This document shows, one piece after another, positions 1-9,502 of a stretch of 64,000 bases of DNA. A program made the position numbers and the translations under genes. The notes below the pieces were generated by a model. That model did no database searches and had not been told where the DNA came from. It worked only from the letters and a program-made list of their open reading frames with translations. Source of the stretch: Agelas oroides (Eukaryota; Porifera; Demospongiae; Agelasida; Agelasidae); NCBI GenBank assembly GCA_949130485.1, contig OX422184.1:24670917-24734916 (forward strand), read 5' to 3'. Each line of letters starts with the position of its first letter. The first letter of the stretch is position 1.

Positions 1-412
1 GGAGGGAACAAAACTTCCATCACCAACAAGTCACCCTTACCACTCACAGCAGTGCCAAAATGTATTTCCCTGTTTATGTGATGTCATATGCATATGCTTA
101 CTTACTGTGTCGTGCACTATAAGCTAACGATGTGCATGAGTGCAGTGGGTGAACTAGACTTGGTAGGTCTGTTGTTGGTTTCCATGGAAAGCAACACACC
201 CTCATGTAAATGATGTAATAAACACGAATGCCTAACCTTAAGTCTGACCCTAGCCCTAACTCTGGTTTGCCTTAACCCTAAAATCCCTAACCCTAATCTC
301 ATTAACCCTAATCTCCCTAACCCTAATTGAGCCTATGAATCTAAGTAAAGCCTGACAGAGCTCTAAAATCTGGAGTTTTTCTGTCCATCTCATGAATATT
401 AATGAGTTCGCT
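1..412. repeat. Intronic repeat block, copy X1 (left part)
   Basis: No gene is seen here. The block is nearly the same as 12897-13285 and begins like 26436-26660. In both of those places it follows a Sushi exon by about 85 bases. It contains degenerate CCCTAA-like repeats at about 225-335. It is the left flank into which the Ngaro element inserted at 413. It is probably an intron of the minus-strand Sushi gene. Confidence 0.7.
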
Positions 413-416
413 TTAA

Positions 417-640
417 ATGGAGTTTAATGTACAACATTAAACGCAGTTAATGGAGGAATGTGCCCAAGGTGCTGGGAGCTCTGGCCTAAGTACTAATGTG
501 ATGTGGTGGGTGGATACATAATGGGTATATGCGCATGTGTACGACAGGTGTGAAGTAATGCATTGCGCATGCGCAGTGCATGCCATGCCATTTCTGCTTG
601 GTGCGTACAGCAGCAGACGGCTGTTGCTTCTCTTTGCCCC
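417..640 (+). repeat. Ngaro A1 split direct repeat
   Basis: This 224-base repeat matches 6056-6279 with no difference I could find. It holds a 12-base palindrome at 564-575 that matches the NRF1 consensus, about 100 bases before the gag start, so it probably includes the promoter. Confidence 0.93.
564..575. promoter_or_regulatory. NRF1-like palindrome in A1
   Basis: The sequence TGCGCATGCGCA fits the known NRF1/erect-wing palindrome (YGCGCAYGCGCR). It recurs at 6203-6214 in A2. Its use as the element's promoter is inferred from its place upstream of gag. Confidence 0.4.
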
Positions 641-675
641 CGGCCAATCCCAGCATTGTGTGTAATTCGCGAGTG

Positions 676-2781
676 ATGTCCAGGCAAGATCAAGAAGAGA
701 CAGAGCTTCCCTCGTTCACGGAGGCGCAGCAAGCGTGGATCGAGCGCCTGATTGCCACCAAGATTTCAGAAGCAGCCCCAACTTCCACCGCGACGACCAC
801 GTCTGACACCACAGTCAGCTCAGGCGCCTCCGTCGGCGCAACTTCGTCGGGAACCACGGTCACGGCAGCTACAACAGCAGTTCATGGCGGCATTGGTGAG
901 TATTCAGTTAAAATGGGAGGGGGAGTAAAGGGTGAGAAGCATAATAAGATGGGGCCGGAAATGGAAGGAGGCAAGTTACATTGTGTCTAGCGTCAAGGGC
1001 TACGGCGGGGAGAAGGCTGAATGGACAGCCAGGAAACCATAAACCATATCCAGGTAGAATACTAATACAGGCTTTTAGGTCCTCCATGGGCATGAGACGC
1101 GTCAGTAAGTCTACCCCCACCCCAGCAAAAATTGACAAAAGTTAGTGGGAGCTGAACATGCGGAGTGATCAGCAGGCATCGTTCAGGTTGGCAAGCATGC
1201 CATTCAGCTGGACCACTGGGAAAGGGGGGAAGCATATCATGGCCACATATATGGAGGCAAGCATACTGAGGTGATGGTCCGCTGATTGGGCAAGCATGCC
1301 TATGTGACTGGTTGTGGGTAAGCATGCCCAGACACATGCCCACATAGCAGATGGGGAAAGGATGCTCAACGACAGGCAAGCTTGCCTATGCAGTGGATGG
1401 TTTGGAAAGCATGTACAAACGTCAGGCATTCACCAGTCAGGTAGAGGTGCCCGCATATAATAGGCGAGCATGCCTGTGTGTTCATCTACTCGTTGGGTTA
1501 GGTTGTTCATGGGTATCAGGCAAGCATGATTACAAGCCTGAGATCAGGAAGGGTAAGCATGCCCACAGAGCAGGCAAGCATGCCATGTGGTGGAGTGCTG
1601 GTTGGGTAAGCATGCCCACAGAGCAGGCAAGCATGCCATGTGATGGAGTGCTGGTTGGGTAAGCATGCCCACAGAGCAGGCAAGCATGCCATGTGGTGGA
1701 GTGCTGGTTGGGTAAGCATGCCCACAGAGCAGGCAAGCATGCCATGTGGTGGAGTGCTGGTTGGGTAAGCATGCCCACAGAGCAGGCGAGCATGCAATGG
1801 GGTGGAGTGGAATACTGGTTGGGTAAGCATGCTCAGCTGTGGCTACAGATTTGATGGGTGATGATTGCAGTTGCTCTCGGTTTGCACAATGCAGGTCTGG
1901 GCATATTGCCGCCACCTTCGATTCTGGCGACTTTGCCATCATTTTCAGGAGCAGGATGCCCACCACTCACGTCAATGCCATCTGGTGTGGCAGTAGCACC
2001 GTCCATTGCGAGCCTCATACCCCCGGCCACACCATCTACACCCACCTTCACTGCAAGGGCCTCCTATTCCTTCCCCCTTCCAGAAAAATTGGTCAAGAGG
2101 ATTCTTGACAGAGAGTATGTAGACATGGCGGAGCTTGTTCCAGACAGCTGGAGGTTTCAAGAGGAGGAACAGAACAAATGCTGTCATCAGAATAGGCGCT
2201 TACGTAGGGGGCCGGTGACAGACATACTGCTCTGGATTGAATGCTATGCCTCTATGGTGGTGGTACTGTCCTCAGGTTTCCCACAAAAGACACCTGAGTT
2301 GATGGCATATCAGAAGACAATTGTGAGGGCTTACCGGTCCTTCTCAGGAGATGGATGGGTGACATATGACTCCTGTTACCGAAGGAAGGCAGCGATTACG
2401 AAGTCACTGGACTGGGGACAGGTGGATTTTACACTGTATAATGAAACCTTTACTGGAAGAGCTAAACCCATAGCTCGATGTAAATTTTGTCTCAGCGAGC
2501 ATCACATCTCATCAGAGTGTACATATGCCCCTGAGATGCCATCTCACAAACCAGAGTCAGTCACTTCAGTCCGTTTGCACTATGACACTGAGAAGCCATA
2601 CACCCCAATTTGTCATCTCTTCAACAACAAGGCGGGCAATATATGCCGCTTTAACCCATGCAGATTTGGTCATGTCTGCATTGTTTGCCGAGGCTCTCAC
2701 CCAGCCTCACAGTGCAGGTCCAGGCCACCACCACCCAAGTTACTTCGATCAGACTCACCAGCAAGAAAGGGACGAAAGTAG
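676..2781 (+). CDS. Ngaro gag-like protein, two exons
   Basis: Exon 1 is 676-895 (starts MSRQDQEE, then a Trp-containing helix and a Ser/Thr-rich stretch). It ends at a strong donor, GTGAGT, at 896. Exon 2 runs from 1871 (or 1895; both acceptors keep the same phase-1 frame) to the stop at 2781. The second exon ends with cysteine/histidine clusters, CKFC...C and a later C-x4-C-x4-H-x2-C-x2-C-x4-H-x4-C type pattern at about 2620-2720, as in gag-like proteins of DIRS/Ngaro elements. It probably forms the particle and binds element RNA. An alternative start at 580 is in the same frame, but I prefer 676 because the more conserved-looking part begins there. The splice is inferred from frame and signals only. 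Confidence 0.75.
896..1870 (+). other. Candidate intron inside the Ngaro gag gene
   Basis: The donor GTGAGT is at 896-901; AG acceptors are at 1869-1870 and 1893-1894. All three reading frames are broken across this stretch while the flanking gag segments join in phase. It is dense in GCATG motifs, about twenty on the sense strand, several of them in the 53-base tandem repeat at 1555-1830. Confidence 0.65.
1555..1830 (+). repeat. 53-bp minisatellite inside the gag intron
   Basis: Unit starts fall at 1555, 1608, 1661, 1714 and 1767, exactly 53 bases apart. Each unit has two GCATGCC motifs. The last copy has an extra insertion. Looser copies of the AAGCATGCC word reach back to about 1190, which suggests expansion from a degenerate precursor. 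Confidence 0.92.
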
Positions 2782-3008
2782 ATAACATCAGGGATAGTGC
2801 ACTCGGGAACGATTTCCATTATGCATCTGTAACTGCTGATTTGGTTTCTTTGGCTATTTTCTTTTAGTTTTGTAAAATCTCCGCCCACGTGGCGTGATCA
2901 CCCATCCTCACAGGGGATGTGGTTTACCTCATAGCAGGTTTATGGCTATTCCATTGTTGATTTATCATAGATTTCATACCAAAATAAAATGATCATAATC
3001 GTTACGGT

Positions 3009-4748
3009 ATGTTCACAGGGCTGGACGGACGTTACCACTACACTCAGGACCTCATGACATTGAATTTGCATGCTCACTCAACAGCCTCATCAGTGGATCG
3101 GCGGTTCTCAGTGTTGTCAACTCCGTTGTCCTTGCCAGCTTGGAGGAGGAAATTGGAGAAGCACCCAGACCAGGACTATGTGAAGTATATTCTGAGTGGT
3201 ATTGAGTATGGCTTCCGTATAGGGGTTGACGATACCAGGGAGTTTAAATCAGCAACCCAGAACATGCTTTCAGCAAGACAAAACCCCCAGGTCATTGAAG
3301 AGTACCTGCACGCCGAAGTCGGGAAAGGGAATATACTGGGTCCATTTGCACCAGGATCAGCACCCCCAGTACATATTAACCGATTTGGGGTAATTCCTAA
3401 AAAGTATCAACCAGGGAAATGGAGGATTATTACCGACCTTTCTTATCCCGAAGGTCGCAGTGTAAATGATGCTATTAATCCAGAGTTATGCTCCATGTCT
3501 TATATAACAGTGGACCAAGTTGCAGCTACAGCATTAGTATTAGGAAGGGGAGCTATGATTGCCAAGATTGACATTAAGTCGGCATATCGCCTTATTCCTG
3601 TCTACCCAGGGGATCGCAAATGGCTTGGCATGAAGTGGGACAACAAAATATATGTTGATGGGATGCTCCCATTTGGCCTGAGATCAGCCCCAAAAATCTT
3701 TAATTCAGTGGCTGATGCCGTGGAATGGTGTGTTGCAAGAGAAGGGGTTGAACATATTTTTCATTATCTGGATGATTTTGCAGTAGTAGGCCCTCCAGAC
3801 TCAGATACCTGCATGCTGTATTTGCACAAATTGAAATCAATTTGCGTGGAACTAGGGATCCCCTTGGCTACAGAAAAGCAGGATGGTCCCACACCAGTGA
3901 TCACACTGCTGGGGATTATTATAGACACCACAAAAGGAGAGTTGAGACTTCCGGAGGACAAACTACAGAGGTTGCTGCAGGCAGTAAGCGAGTGGGGAAA
4001 ACGCAAGGTATGCACCCGTAGGGAGCTGGAGTCACTGATAGGAGTCTTGCAACACGCAGCAACGGTAATCAAACCAGGTAGATCATTTTTAGGGAGAGTT
4101 ATTTCCCTATTGAGTGTAGCAAGGCAGCAGCATCACCACATTCGGCTGAATGCGGAATTTAGAGCGGACATGACATGGTGGCAGATGTTTGCTACACATT
4201 GGAATGGTGCATCTCTTGTGGTGCTCCCACAAAGTAGAACAATCTCCGTGACATCGGATGCCTCAGGATCATGGGGGTGTGGGGCTTGGCACGAGAAAGA
4301 CTGGTTCCAATTAGCGTGGGACACCAGGACGCAGGGACTCCATATAGCAGCCAAAGAGCTCATTCCAATTATTATAGGAGCAGTTGTTTGGGGGAAGACT
4401 TGGAAAGGTAGTAAGGTTGTGGCTTACTGTGACAATTCTGCAGTGGTAGCAGTCGTGAATCGGCGATACTGTCACGATAAGATCATGATGCAACTGCTGC
4501 GCTGCTTGTTTTTTGTGGAGGCATACCTCCAGTTCCAAATATCAGCGTCACATGTTGCAGGCCTGCACAACGGATTGGCAGATGATCTTTCTAGAAATCG
4601 GTTGCCATCATTTTTAAAGAAGAAGCCAGATGCAAATGTGGTGTCATCCGTTCTTCCAATTTCCCTCTTGCAGTGGCTTCTCAGCAGCCAGGAATGGACC
4701 TCTCCAACCTGGATGCAACAGTTCACTACTTTTGTTCTCAGGGAGTAG
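3009..4748 (+). CDS. Ngaro reverse transcriptase-RNase H
   Basis: This 579-residue ORF carries a reverse transcriptase with catalytic Asp at about 188 (AKIDIKSAY) and the YLDD box at about 253-256. An RNase H domain follows with acidic residues in TSDASG (about 417), AAKEL (about 450), YCDNS (about 475) and LADDLSR (about 525). It copies the element RNA. A stop codon lies just upstream of the ATG in this frame, and an AG at 3016-3017 could be a splice acceptor, so it may be expressed by splicing or by its own start. It overlaps the next ORF by 76 bases in another frame. Confidence 0.93.
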   Translation: MFTGLDGRYHYTQDLMTLNLHAHSTASSVDRRFSVLSTPLSLPAWRRKLEKHPDQDYVKYILSGIEYGFRIGVDDTREFKSATQNMLSARQNPQVIEEYLHAEVGKGNILGPFAPGSAPPVHINRFGVIPKKYQPGKWRIITDLSYPEGRSVNDAINPELCSMSYITVDQVAATALVLGRGAMIAKIDIKSAYRLIPVYPGDRKWLGMKWDNKIYVDGMLPFGLRSAPKIFNSVADAVEWCVAREGVEHIFHYLDDFAVVGPPDSDTCMLYLHKLKSICVELGIPLATEKQDGPTPVITLLGIIIDTTKGELRLPEDKLQRLLQAVSEWGKRKVCTRRELESLIGVLQHAATVIKPGRSFLGRVISLLSVARQQHHHIRLNAEFRADMTWWQMFATHWNGASLVVLPQSRTISVTSDASGSWGCGAWHEKDWFQLAWDTRTQGLHIAAKELIPIIIGAVVWGKTWKGSKVVAYCDNSAVVAVVNRRYCHDKIMMQLLRCLFFVEAYLQFQISASHVAGLHNGLADDLSRNRLPSFLKKKPDANVVSSVLPISLLQWLLSSQEWTSPTWMQQFTTFVLRE

Positions 4749-5680
4749 CTCCATCAACCCGGTCAACTTACCAGTCGGCACTGCGTAAATTTGCTGAGTT
4801 TTGTTCATTATATTCTATTATATCACTATTTCCAGTTTCAGAATCCATACTGTGTTATTTTTCATCTTATCTTGCATGCAAGACCTTATCACCACAGACT
4901 ATTAAAACATATCTGGCAGGCATCCGCCACATGCAGATCACCTTGGGATTGCCAGAACCAAGAGCCTTTTCATCATTGCCTAGATTACGTTTGGTGCAAT
5001 CAGGAATTCAGAGAACGCATGCTCAACGGTCGTCTTCTCCAGCTAAGATCAGACTGCCCATAACACCTGCTATATTGAGGAAGATTCAGAAGCAGTGGTC
5101 TGCAAAATCTTCAGATCCTGACATATTGATGCTGTGGGCGGCAGCAGTGCTATGCTTCTTTGGCTTCTTTCGAGCTGGAGAAATAACTGTGCCATCACAG
5201 AACTCCTTTGATTTGAAAAGGCACCTTAGCTGGGGAGATGTAGCGGTAGATAATCCCATGCACCCAACAATGGTGAGGGTGAAGCTGAAGTGTTCTAAGA
5301 CTGATCAGTTTGGAAAAGGGGTGGAAGTGTATGTGGGCAGGACCAGCTGCCCGCTCTGCCCTGTGGCTGCAACTCTAGCTTACATGGCCTCCCGGGGCTC
5401 ACAGGAGGGTGCCTTCTTCCAGTTTAAGACTGGCCTACCATTGACAAAGGCAAAGTTCACCCAACATGTCCGCACTGCACTACAAGCAGTAGGCCTTCCA
5501 TATCTGAATTTCGCAGGTCACAGCTTCCGTATCGGAGCTGCCACCTCAGCTGCGAGAGCAGGCATTGAGGATTCAGTAATACGTACACTGGGAAGATGGA
5601 ACAGTGCGGCCTTCCTTGTATACATCCGTACACCAAGAGAACATCTAGCTCAATTCTCTGTTGCACTTGTACACCAGTAG
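4673..5680 (+). CDS. Ngaro tyrosine recombinase
   Basis: This 335-residue ORF has a phage-integrase-like N-terminal helical region (about 20-110) and a catalytic domain with Arg about 167 (FFRAGE), His-x-x-Arg about 283-286 (HSFR), Trp about 309 (GRWNS) and the nucleophile Tyr about 317 (LVYIRT). The family integrates a DNA circle without making a target duplication, which agrees with the TTAA junctions here. It overlaps the RT ORF, so either a downstream start, a frameshift or splicing is needed. All catalytic residues are present. Confidence 0.93.
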   Translation: MASQQPGMDLSNLDATVHYFCSQGVAPSTRSTYQSALRKFAEFCSLYSIISLFPVSESILCYFSSYLACKTLSPQTIKTYLAGIRHMQITLGLPEPRAFSSLPRLRLVQSGIQRTHAQRSSSPAKIRLPITPAILRKIQKQWSAKSSDPDILMLWAAAVLCFFGFFRAGEITVPSQNSFDLKRHLSWGDVAVDNPMHPTMVRVKLKCSKTDQFGKGVEVYVGRTSCPLCPVAATLAYMASRGSQEGAFFQFKTGLPLTKAKFTQHVRTALQAVGLPYLNFAGHSFRIGAATSAARAGIEDSVIRTLGRWNSAAFLVYIRTPREHLAQFSVALVHQ

Positions 5681-5817
5681 ACACTACTCTGTATGGTTGC
5701 TAATAGCTATTGTGTTCTACGTGGTACCATTTATGCACACACTAACATTATATATATATATATATATAAAAGAAGGAAGGATAAGAGTACATTTTGGGGG
5801 AGAGGAACAAGTTCCTC

Positions 5818-6055
5818 CCTGGACCGGATGGGACCCCTATTTGGGCCCCCATTAACCTTCCCCCCAAAACGAGGGCATACAAATGGTTTGATATCCTTGG
5901 TAATAAGTTAATTGCAGGTAAGTGATGATGTACTCATCGGAGACTATGATTAACTGACAGGCAGAGCTCCGGCCCAGGGCCTCCCTCCAAATACATGACT
6001 AATGTTCTCCCTCACATTGCTGGGATGTGCGTGTGAATATAGATGACGAGATTAA
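5818..6055 (+). repeat. Ngaro B1 split direct repeat
   Basis: 238 bases, matching 6571-6808 with one substitution seen (in the Ggccc-agg region near 5979). A short (TA)n run and about 140 bases with no gene separate it from the recombinase stop. B1 runs directly into A2. Confidence 0.92.
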
Positions 6056-6279
6056 ATGGAGTTTAATGTACAACATTAAACGCAGTTAATGGAGGAATGT
6101 GCCCAAGGTGCTGGGAGCTCTGGCCTAAGTACTAATGTGATGTGGTGGGTGGATACATAATGGGTATATGCGCATGTGTACGACAGGTGTGAAGTAATGC
6201 ATTGCGCATGCGCAGTGCATGCCATGCCATTTCTGCTTGGTGCGTACAGCAGCAGACGGCTGTTGCTTCTCTTTGCCCC
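6056..6279 (+). repeat. Ngaro A2 split direct repeat
   Basis: Same as 417-640. The B1/A2 border (TTAA at 6052-6055) is the expected junction of the circular intermediate. The 291 bases from 6280 to 6570 between A2 and B2 are unique; I see no gene there. Confidence 0.92.
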
Positions 6280-6570
6280 TCCCACCCACCCCTAATGTGA
6301 TATCTCGTTACTGGTAACATGATATGATGGCGCACTATTAGGTACCCTGCCACCCACTCCTTATGTGATAAGGTCATTGGTATAGTGCATGTCTACATTT
6401 TAACATGATATGATGGCTCTCTGTAAGGTAGAGATTCTTCTCTTGTAGAGGAGGACATCCTGGATCCTATATTTAGAAATACGTGTTATGGTTAATTGAA
6501 CTCATGATGCAGGGATCAATTCATCTTGCTTCTACTTCCATCTACCAAGCCATGGCAGATGTGACCTGGT

Positions 6571-6808
6571 CCTGGACCGGATGGGACCCCTATTTGGGCC
6601 CCCATTAACCTTCCCCCCAAAACGAGGGCATACAAATGGTTTGATATCCTTGGTAATAAGTTAATTGCAGGTAAGTGATGATGTACTCATCGGAGACTAT
6701 GATTAACTGACAGGCAGAGCTCCGGCCCAGGACCTCCCTCCAAATACATGACTAATGTTCTCCCTCACATTGCTGGGATGTGCGTGTGAATATAGATGAC
6801 GAGATTAA
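6571..6808 (+). repeat. Ngaro B2 split direct repeat (right end)
   Basis: Near-identical copy of 5818-6055. The sequence after 6808 continues as in the related empty site after 13289, which fixes the right end of the element. Confidence 0.92.
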
Positions 6809-7315
6809 CTAGACCTCAGCATTACCCATGAACAACCCTGGGTTCAGTCAGCTGTCCAATGGTAGGGTTAGAGTATGTTGACTCTCATGAACTTCATTAT
6901 TGACATTCTGTTGAAACATTGGCAGCTTGGCTTGGGGTTGAAAGGAATGGTAAATGATGATGAATATTTATGAGTATGCCCTAACCCTTTCATGGACTCA
7001 AACCCAAACAGAACGGGGTTATGAATCTCATTAACCCTCCTTGGACGCTTGTGAATGTTGTTAATGTCCCAATTGAGAACAATGAATCTCATTAAAGGCA
7101 TGTATAATTCCGGCTGGAAGTCGGGCAATCTCTCCCCTCATGCATACTAATACTTGAATTTAGCTAGCTCTGTGTGGCACCCCTAGGCAACATTCCGTTC
7201 ATTGGTCCTCAAGAATATGATTAGTGGTGTCATGTTTGTTCTGTGGTAGTACTGGATTGGGTTGACTTGACAAATGTAACGTGAAATATTCATAGGTTCA
7301 GTTATGTGCGGCATC
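6809..7315. repeat. Intronic repeat block, copy X1 (middle part)
   Basis: No gene is seen. The block matches 13290-13798 closely and holds short imperfect copies of a CATTAACCC-type word. With 1-412 it forms the host sequence interrupted by the Ngaro element. Confidence 0.7.
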
Positions 7316-7319
7316 TTAA

Positions 7320-8277
7320 GGTGGCGGCGGAAGTCACTCGGCGGAGGTTGACGAAAACATAAACCTGGGTTACAGTCAGGACCAGTGTTACACCTAGTTT
7401 CAGGATTAGGGTTTGGTTTAGGGCAATCTTGCTTTGCCTAATTTTAAAAAAGGGTTTTAGTAGCTTATTAATATATTCATGAACCCAAAATTGCCACTCG
7501 ATGGATGCATCTACATGCTCACTGTAGGTAGCGTCCTAACCACCAATGTATCTCAAATCAGTCTGTACCAGCTTTTGCTCAGAGCTACTCTCAAAGTCAG
7601 GCTAGACTCATGTTTGTCACTATTCTTGGAATGGACAACTTTGACTGCACCAAAATGAATGCACATTTCAAAAAATTCACAGCTTGTCTATGGGAGGGGC
7701 TCATTCACGAGTGCAAGCAAGCATTACTAGCCCCACCTCTCCCCCTTATGTCGCTAAACGACTCACGGCTCTGTTACACACACAACCACTCTTCAGCATT
7801 CTTGTCTACTTGCAACGTAGTACCAATGATATATTGTGCATTCTAGTTAAAGCCCAGCCCAGCACTCAAAGCACCGGGCCACGGTCACCTACTAGGCTTG
7901 GCATACGATCGCAAGACCTGGGCCTACCAATGAGTACAGTCTTGGCCACTGTGGCCTTTCTGCTGCTTCTAGACACAAGCTTGCTTTCACAAGCAAGCAT
8001 TACGCACTACTCACAGCTACTGACACTACAGCACTCTACTAAACTCCTTCTTTTAAGTCGGTCTAAGCTTATCTTCAAAGTTCCGACCACCACATGAGGG
8101 ATTCCGCCAGGCCACATCTTAACTAACTTAATTATAAACGGATTATTGGATGCCAATGCCGACAGGAAATGGGGAAAATCCCCAATTTTACGGACAGTGA
8201 ACGGTTGAAGACTCCCAAAACTGATCCGCTTGGATTCTAGGTTTGTCGACCTTGAAAGTACAGGGTTCTCTGCCACC
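7320..8277. mobile_element. MITE, TTAA family (GGTGGC ends), copy 1
   Basis: TTAA flanks both sides (7316-7319, 8278-8281), and the ends are GGTGGC and GCCACC. No transposase is encoded. TTAA duplication is typical of piggyBac-type transposition. Related sequence is at 16514-18385, and end fragments lie at 13803-13872 and about 14550-14767. Confidence 0.75.
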
Positions 8278-8285
8278 TTAATGAC

Positions 8286-8688
8286 TACCGTATAGCGCTA
8301 AATTTTCGCGGGTCTTTAATTTCGCGAATTTTCAACCGTTCACGAAATTATTTCAACGAAAATTTTTGACACGTAAACTACAGTTTTAACGTGCAAGAGT
8401 GTCAATGGACAACATCACGGGGCTATGCTGCCGAATCCGCAAGGGAGGCTCTCCAAAGAGATACCTTCGAAGTAGGCATTGCTTTGCTGACAGCTGCGAG
8501 CTCGAGCGCGGACGATAGTGTGGACAGTGCGTATTAGATACAACGTGCTTGTATGCCACGCCCATACTACATTACGTTGCAGCGTGCGCATGGTTTAGAC
8601 AGCGAATTCGCGAAGTTATTTCAACGAAATCTTCAAAAACTGCCATTCGCGAAAATTTAGACCCTCGAAAATTTAGCGCTATACGGTA
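8286..8688. mobile_element. MITE with TACCGTATAGCGC ends
   Basis: Inverted termini read TACCGTATAGCGCTAAATTTTCG at the left and its complement at 8665-8688. The inside is rich in TTTCGCGAAAT-like words. A diverged second copy lies at about 26666-27050. No coding capacity. Confidence 0.75.
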
Positions 8689-9325
8689 TTTTGCTACTTG
8701 TGGAACAGTGAAAGTTGTTTGTATACATATCTGAATCTGGGTGGAAACACTATCCCAGCTACCACCTCAAACTTGTAGAAGGGAGGTGCCAGACATGAGT
8801 TTATCTACTATGGATTTGCAGGTCATTCTCACGCTCTCACATTCAGATGCACAAATCTCATGCCTCTTCAATGCATTCCAGTGCCTGGGCCAAACCGCAC
8901 CCTTTTGTAAGTGCTTTGTACAAGCAAACACTGGGCAGTAGCTAGAACAGAGTACGATGAAAAGAACTGTCTACAAAATGAGTTCTGTAATATATTTTTC
9001 GGGGGGAGCATGCCCCCAGACCCCCTTACAATCGCACAGCCAACCACATACTGTATGCGCAGCAATCTCCACTCTTTCCTTCTTCAATCTCTGGATCCGC
9101 CCATGGCAACTACTATTGCTGTCTCACTCCTGAAGCTCTCCCCACCTTGGCAGCTATGCAAAAGCTGGTAAATTACCAACAATCTGTTTACATTAGACTT
9201 AGCACAGTTTGCTTGCGTACAAACAACGGATATAATAGCAATACTTGCTCCAAGTGTGAAGGATGAATTGAGCTGAAATCAACTTTGGGGGTATGCTTTA
9301 AACATTCTGAGCAGGTTTGACTCAC
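8689..9325. repeat. Intron sequence shared with X3
   Basis: No gene is seen. The sequence is almost the same as 27051-27704 and, from 8990, as 13873-14214. It includes the G-rich run near 8998-9020 that is expanded to about 20 G at 27354-27375. Confidence 0.65.
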
Positions 9326-9502
9326 CGATGCAGGTAGGTGCACTCCCAGACCACACTCCATCAGCTTGACATGTGCGTGTAATGTCTTCCAGCAAGTTAT
9401 AGCCTGTATCACAACTGTAGGTAGCAGTCTGTCCGAATGTTGTTCCATTGGGATGACTAACTTGGCCATTGGCAGTGGCATTCAGAGTACCACAGTCTAC
9501 AG
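9326..9502 (-). CDS. Sushi exon (lowest coordinate)
   Basis: 177 nt, phase 1-1. It begins [13 protein letters not shown] and ends SGSAPTCI, with the four Sushi cysteines and the GVWSG tryptophan. Donor GTGAGT is at 9325 downward; acceptor TTCAACAG lies above 9502. The following exon is below this point, but I find none in the repeat-filled X1 intron, so the array probably continues off the window. Confidence 0.85.

Larger units (their letters stand above)
413..6808 (+). mobile_element. Ngaro-type tyrosine-recombinase retrotransposon, apparently full length
   Basis: Seen: gag, RT-RNase H and tyrosine recombinase ORFs in that order, bracketed by split direct repeats A1 (417-640), B1 (5818-6055), A2 (6056-6279) and B2 (6571-6808). 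A1/A2 look identical and B1/B2 differ at one position I can see, so the insertion is young. No methyltransferase domain is visible. Known: the order A1-ORFs-B1-A2-B2 with RT-RH-YR and no methyltransferase is typical of the Ngaro group, whereas DIRS1 has inverted terminal repeats. There is no target duplication: the left junction (TTAA at 413-416), the right junction (6805-6808) and the B1/A2 junction (6052-6055) all share TTAA, and a related empty site lies at 13286-13289. Inference: it inserted by recombination of a circular intermediate at TTAA. Confidence 0.93.

Noticed and set aside
1516..1966. Minus-strand ORFs of 87-140 codons
   Set aside because: Shadow of the 53-base tandem repeat in the gag intron.
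413..6808. DIRS1-type classification
   Set aside because: DIRS1 elements have inverted terminal repeats and a methyltransferase domain; here the repeats are direct and split, and no methyltransferase is visible.
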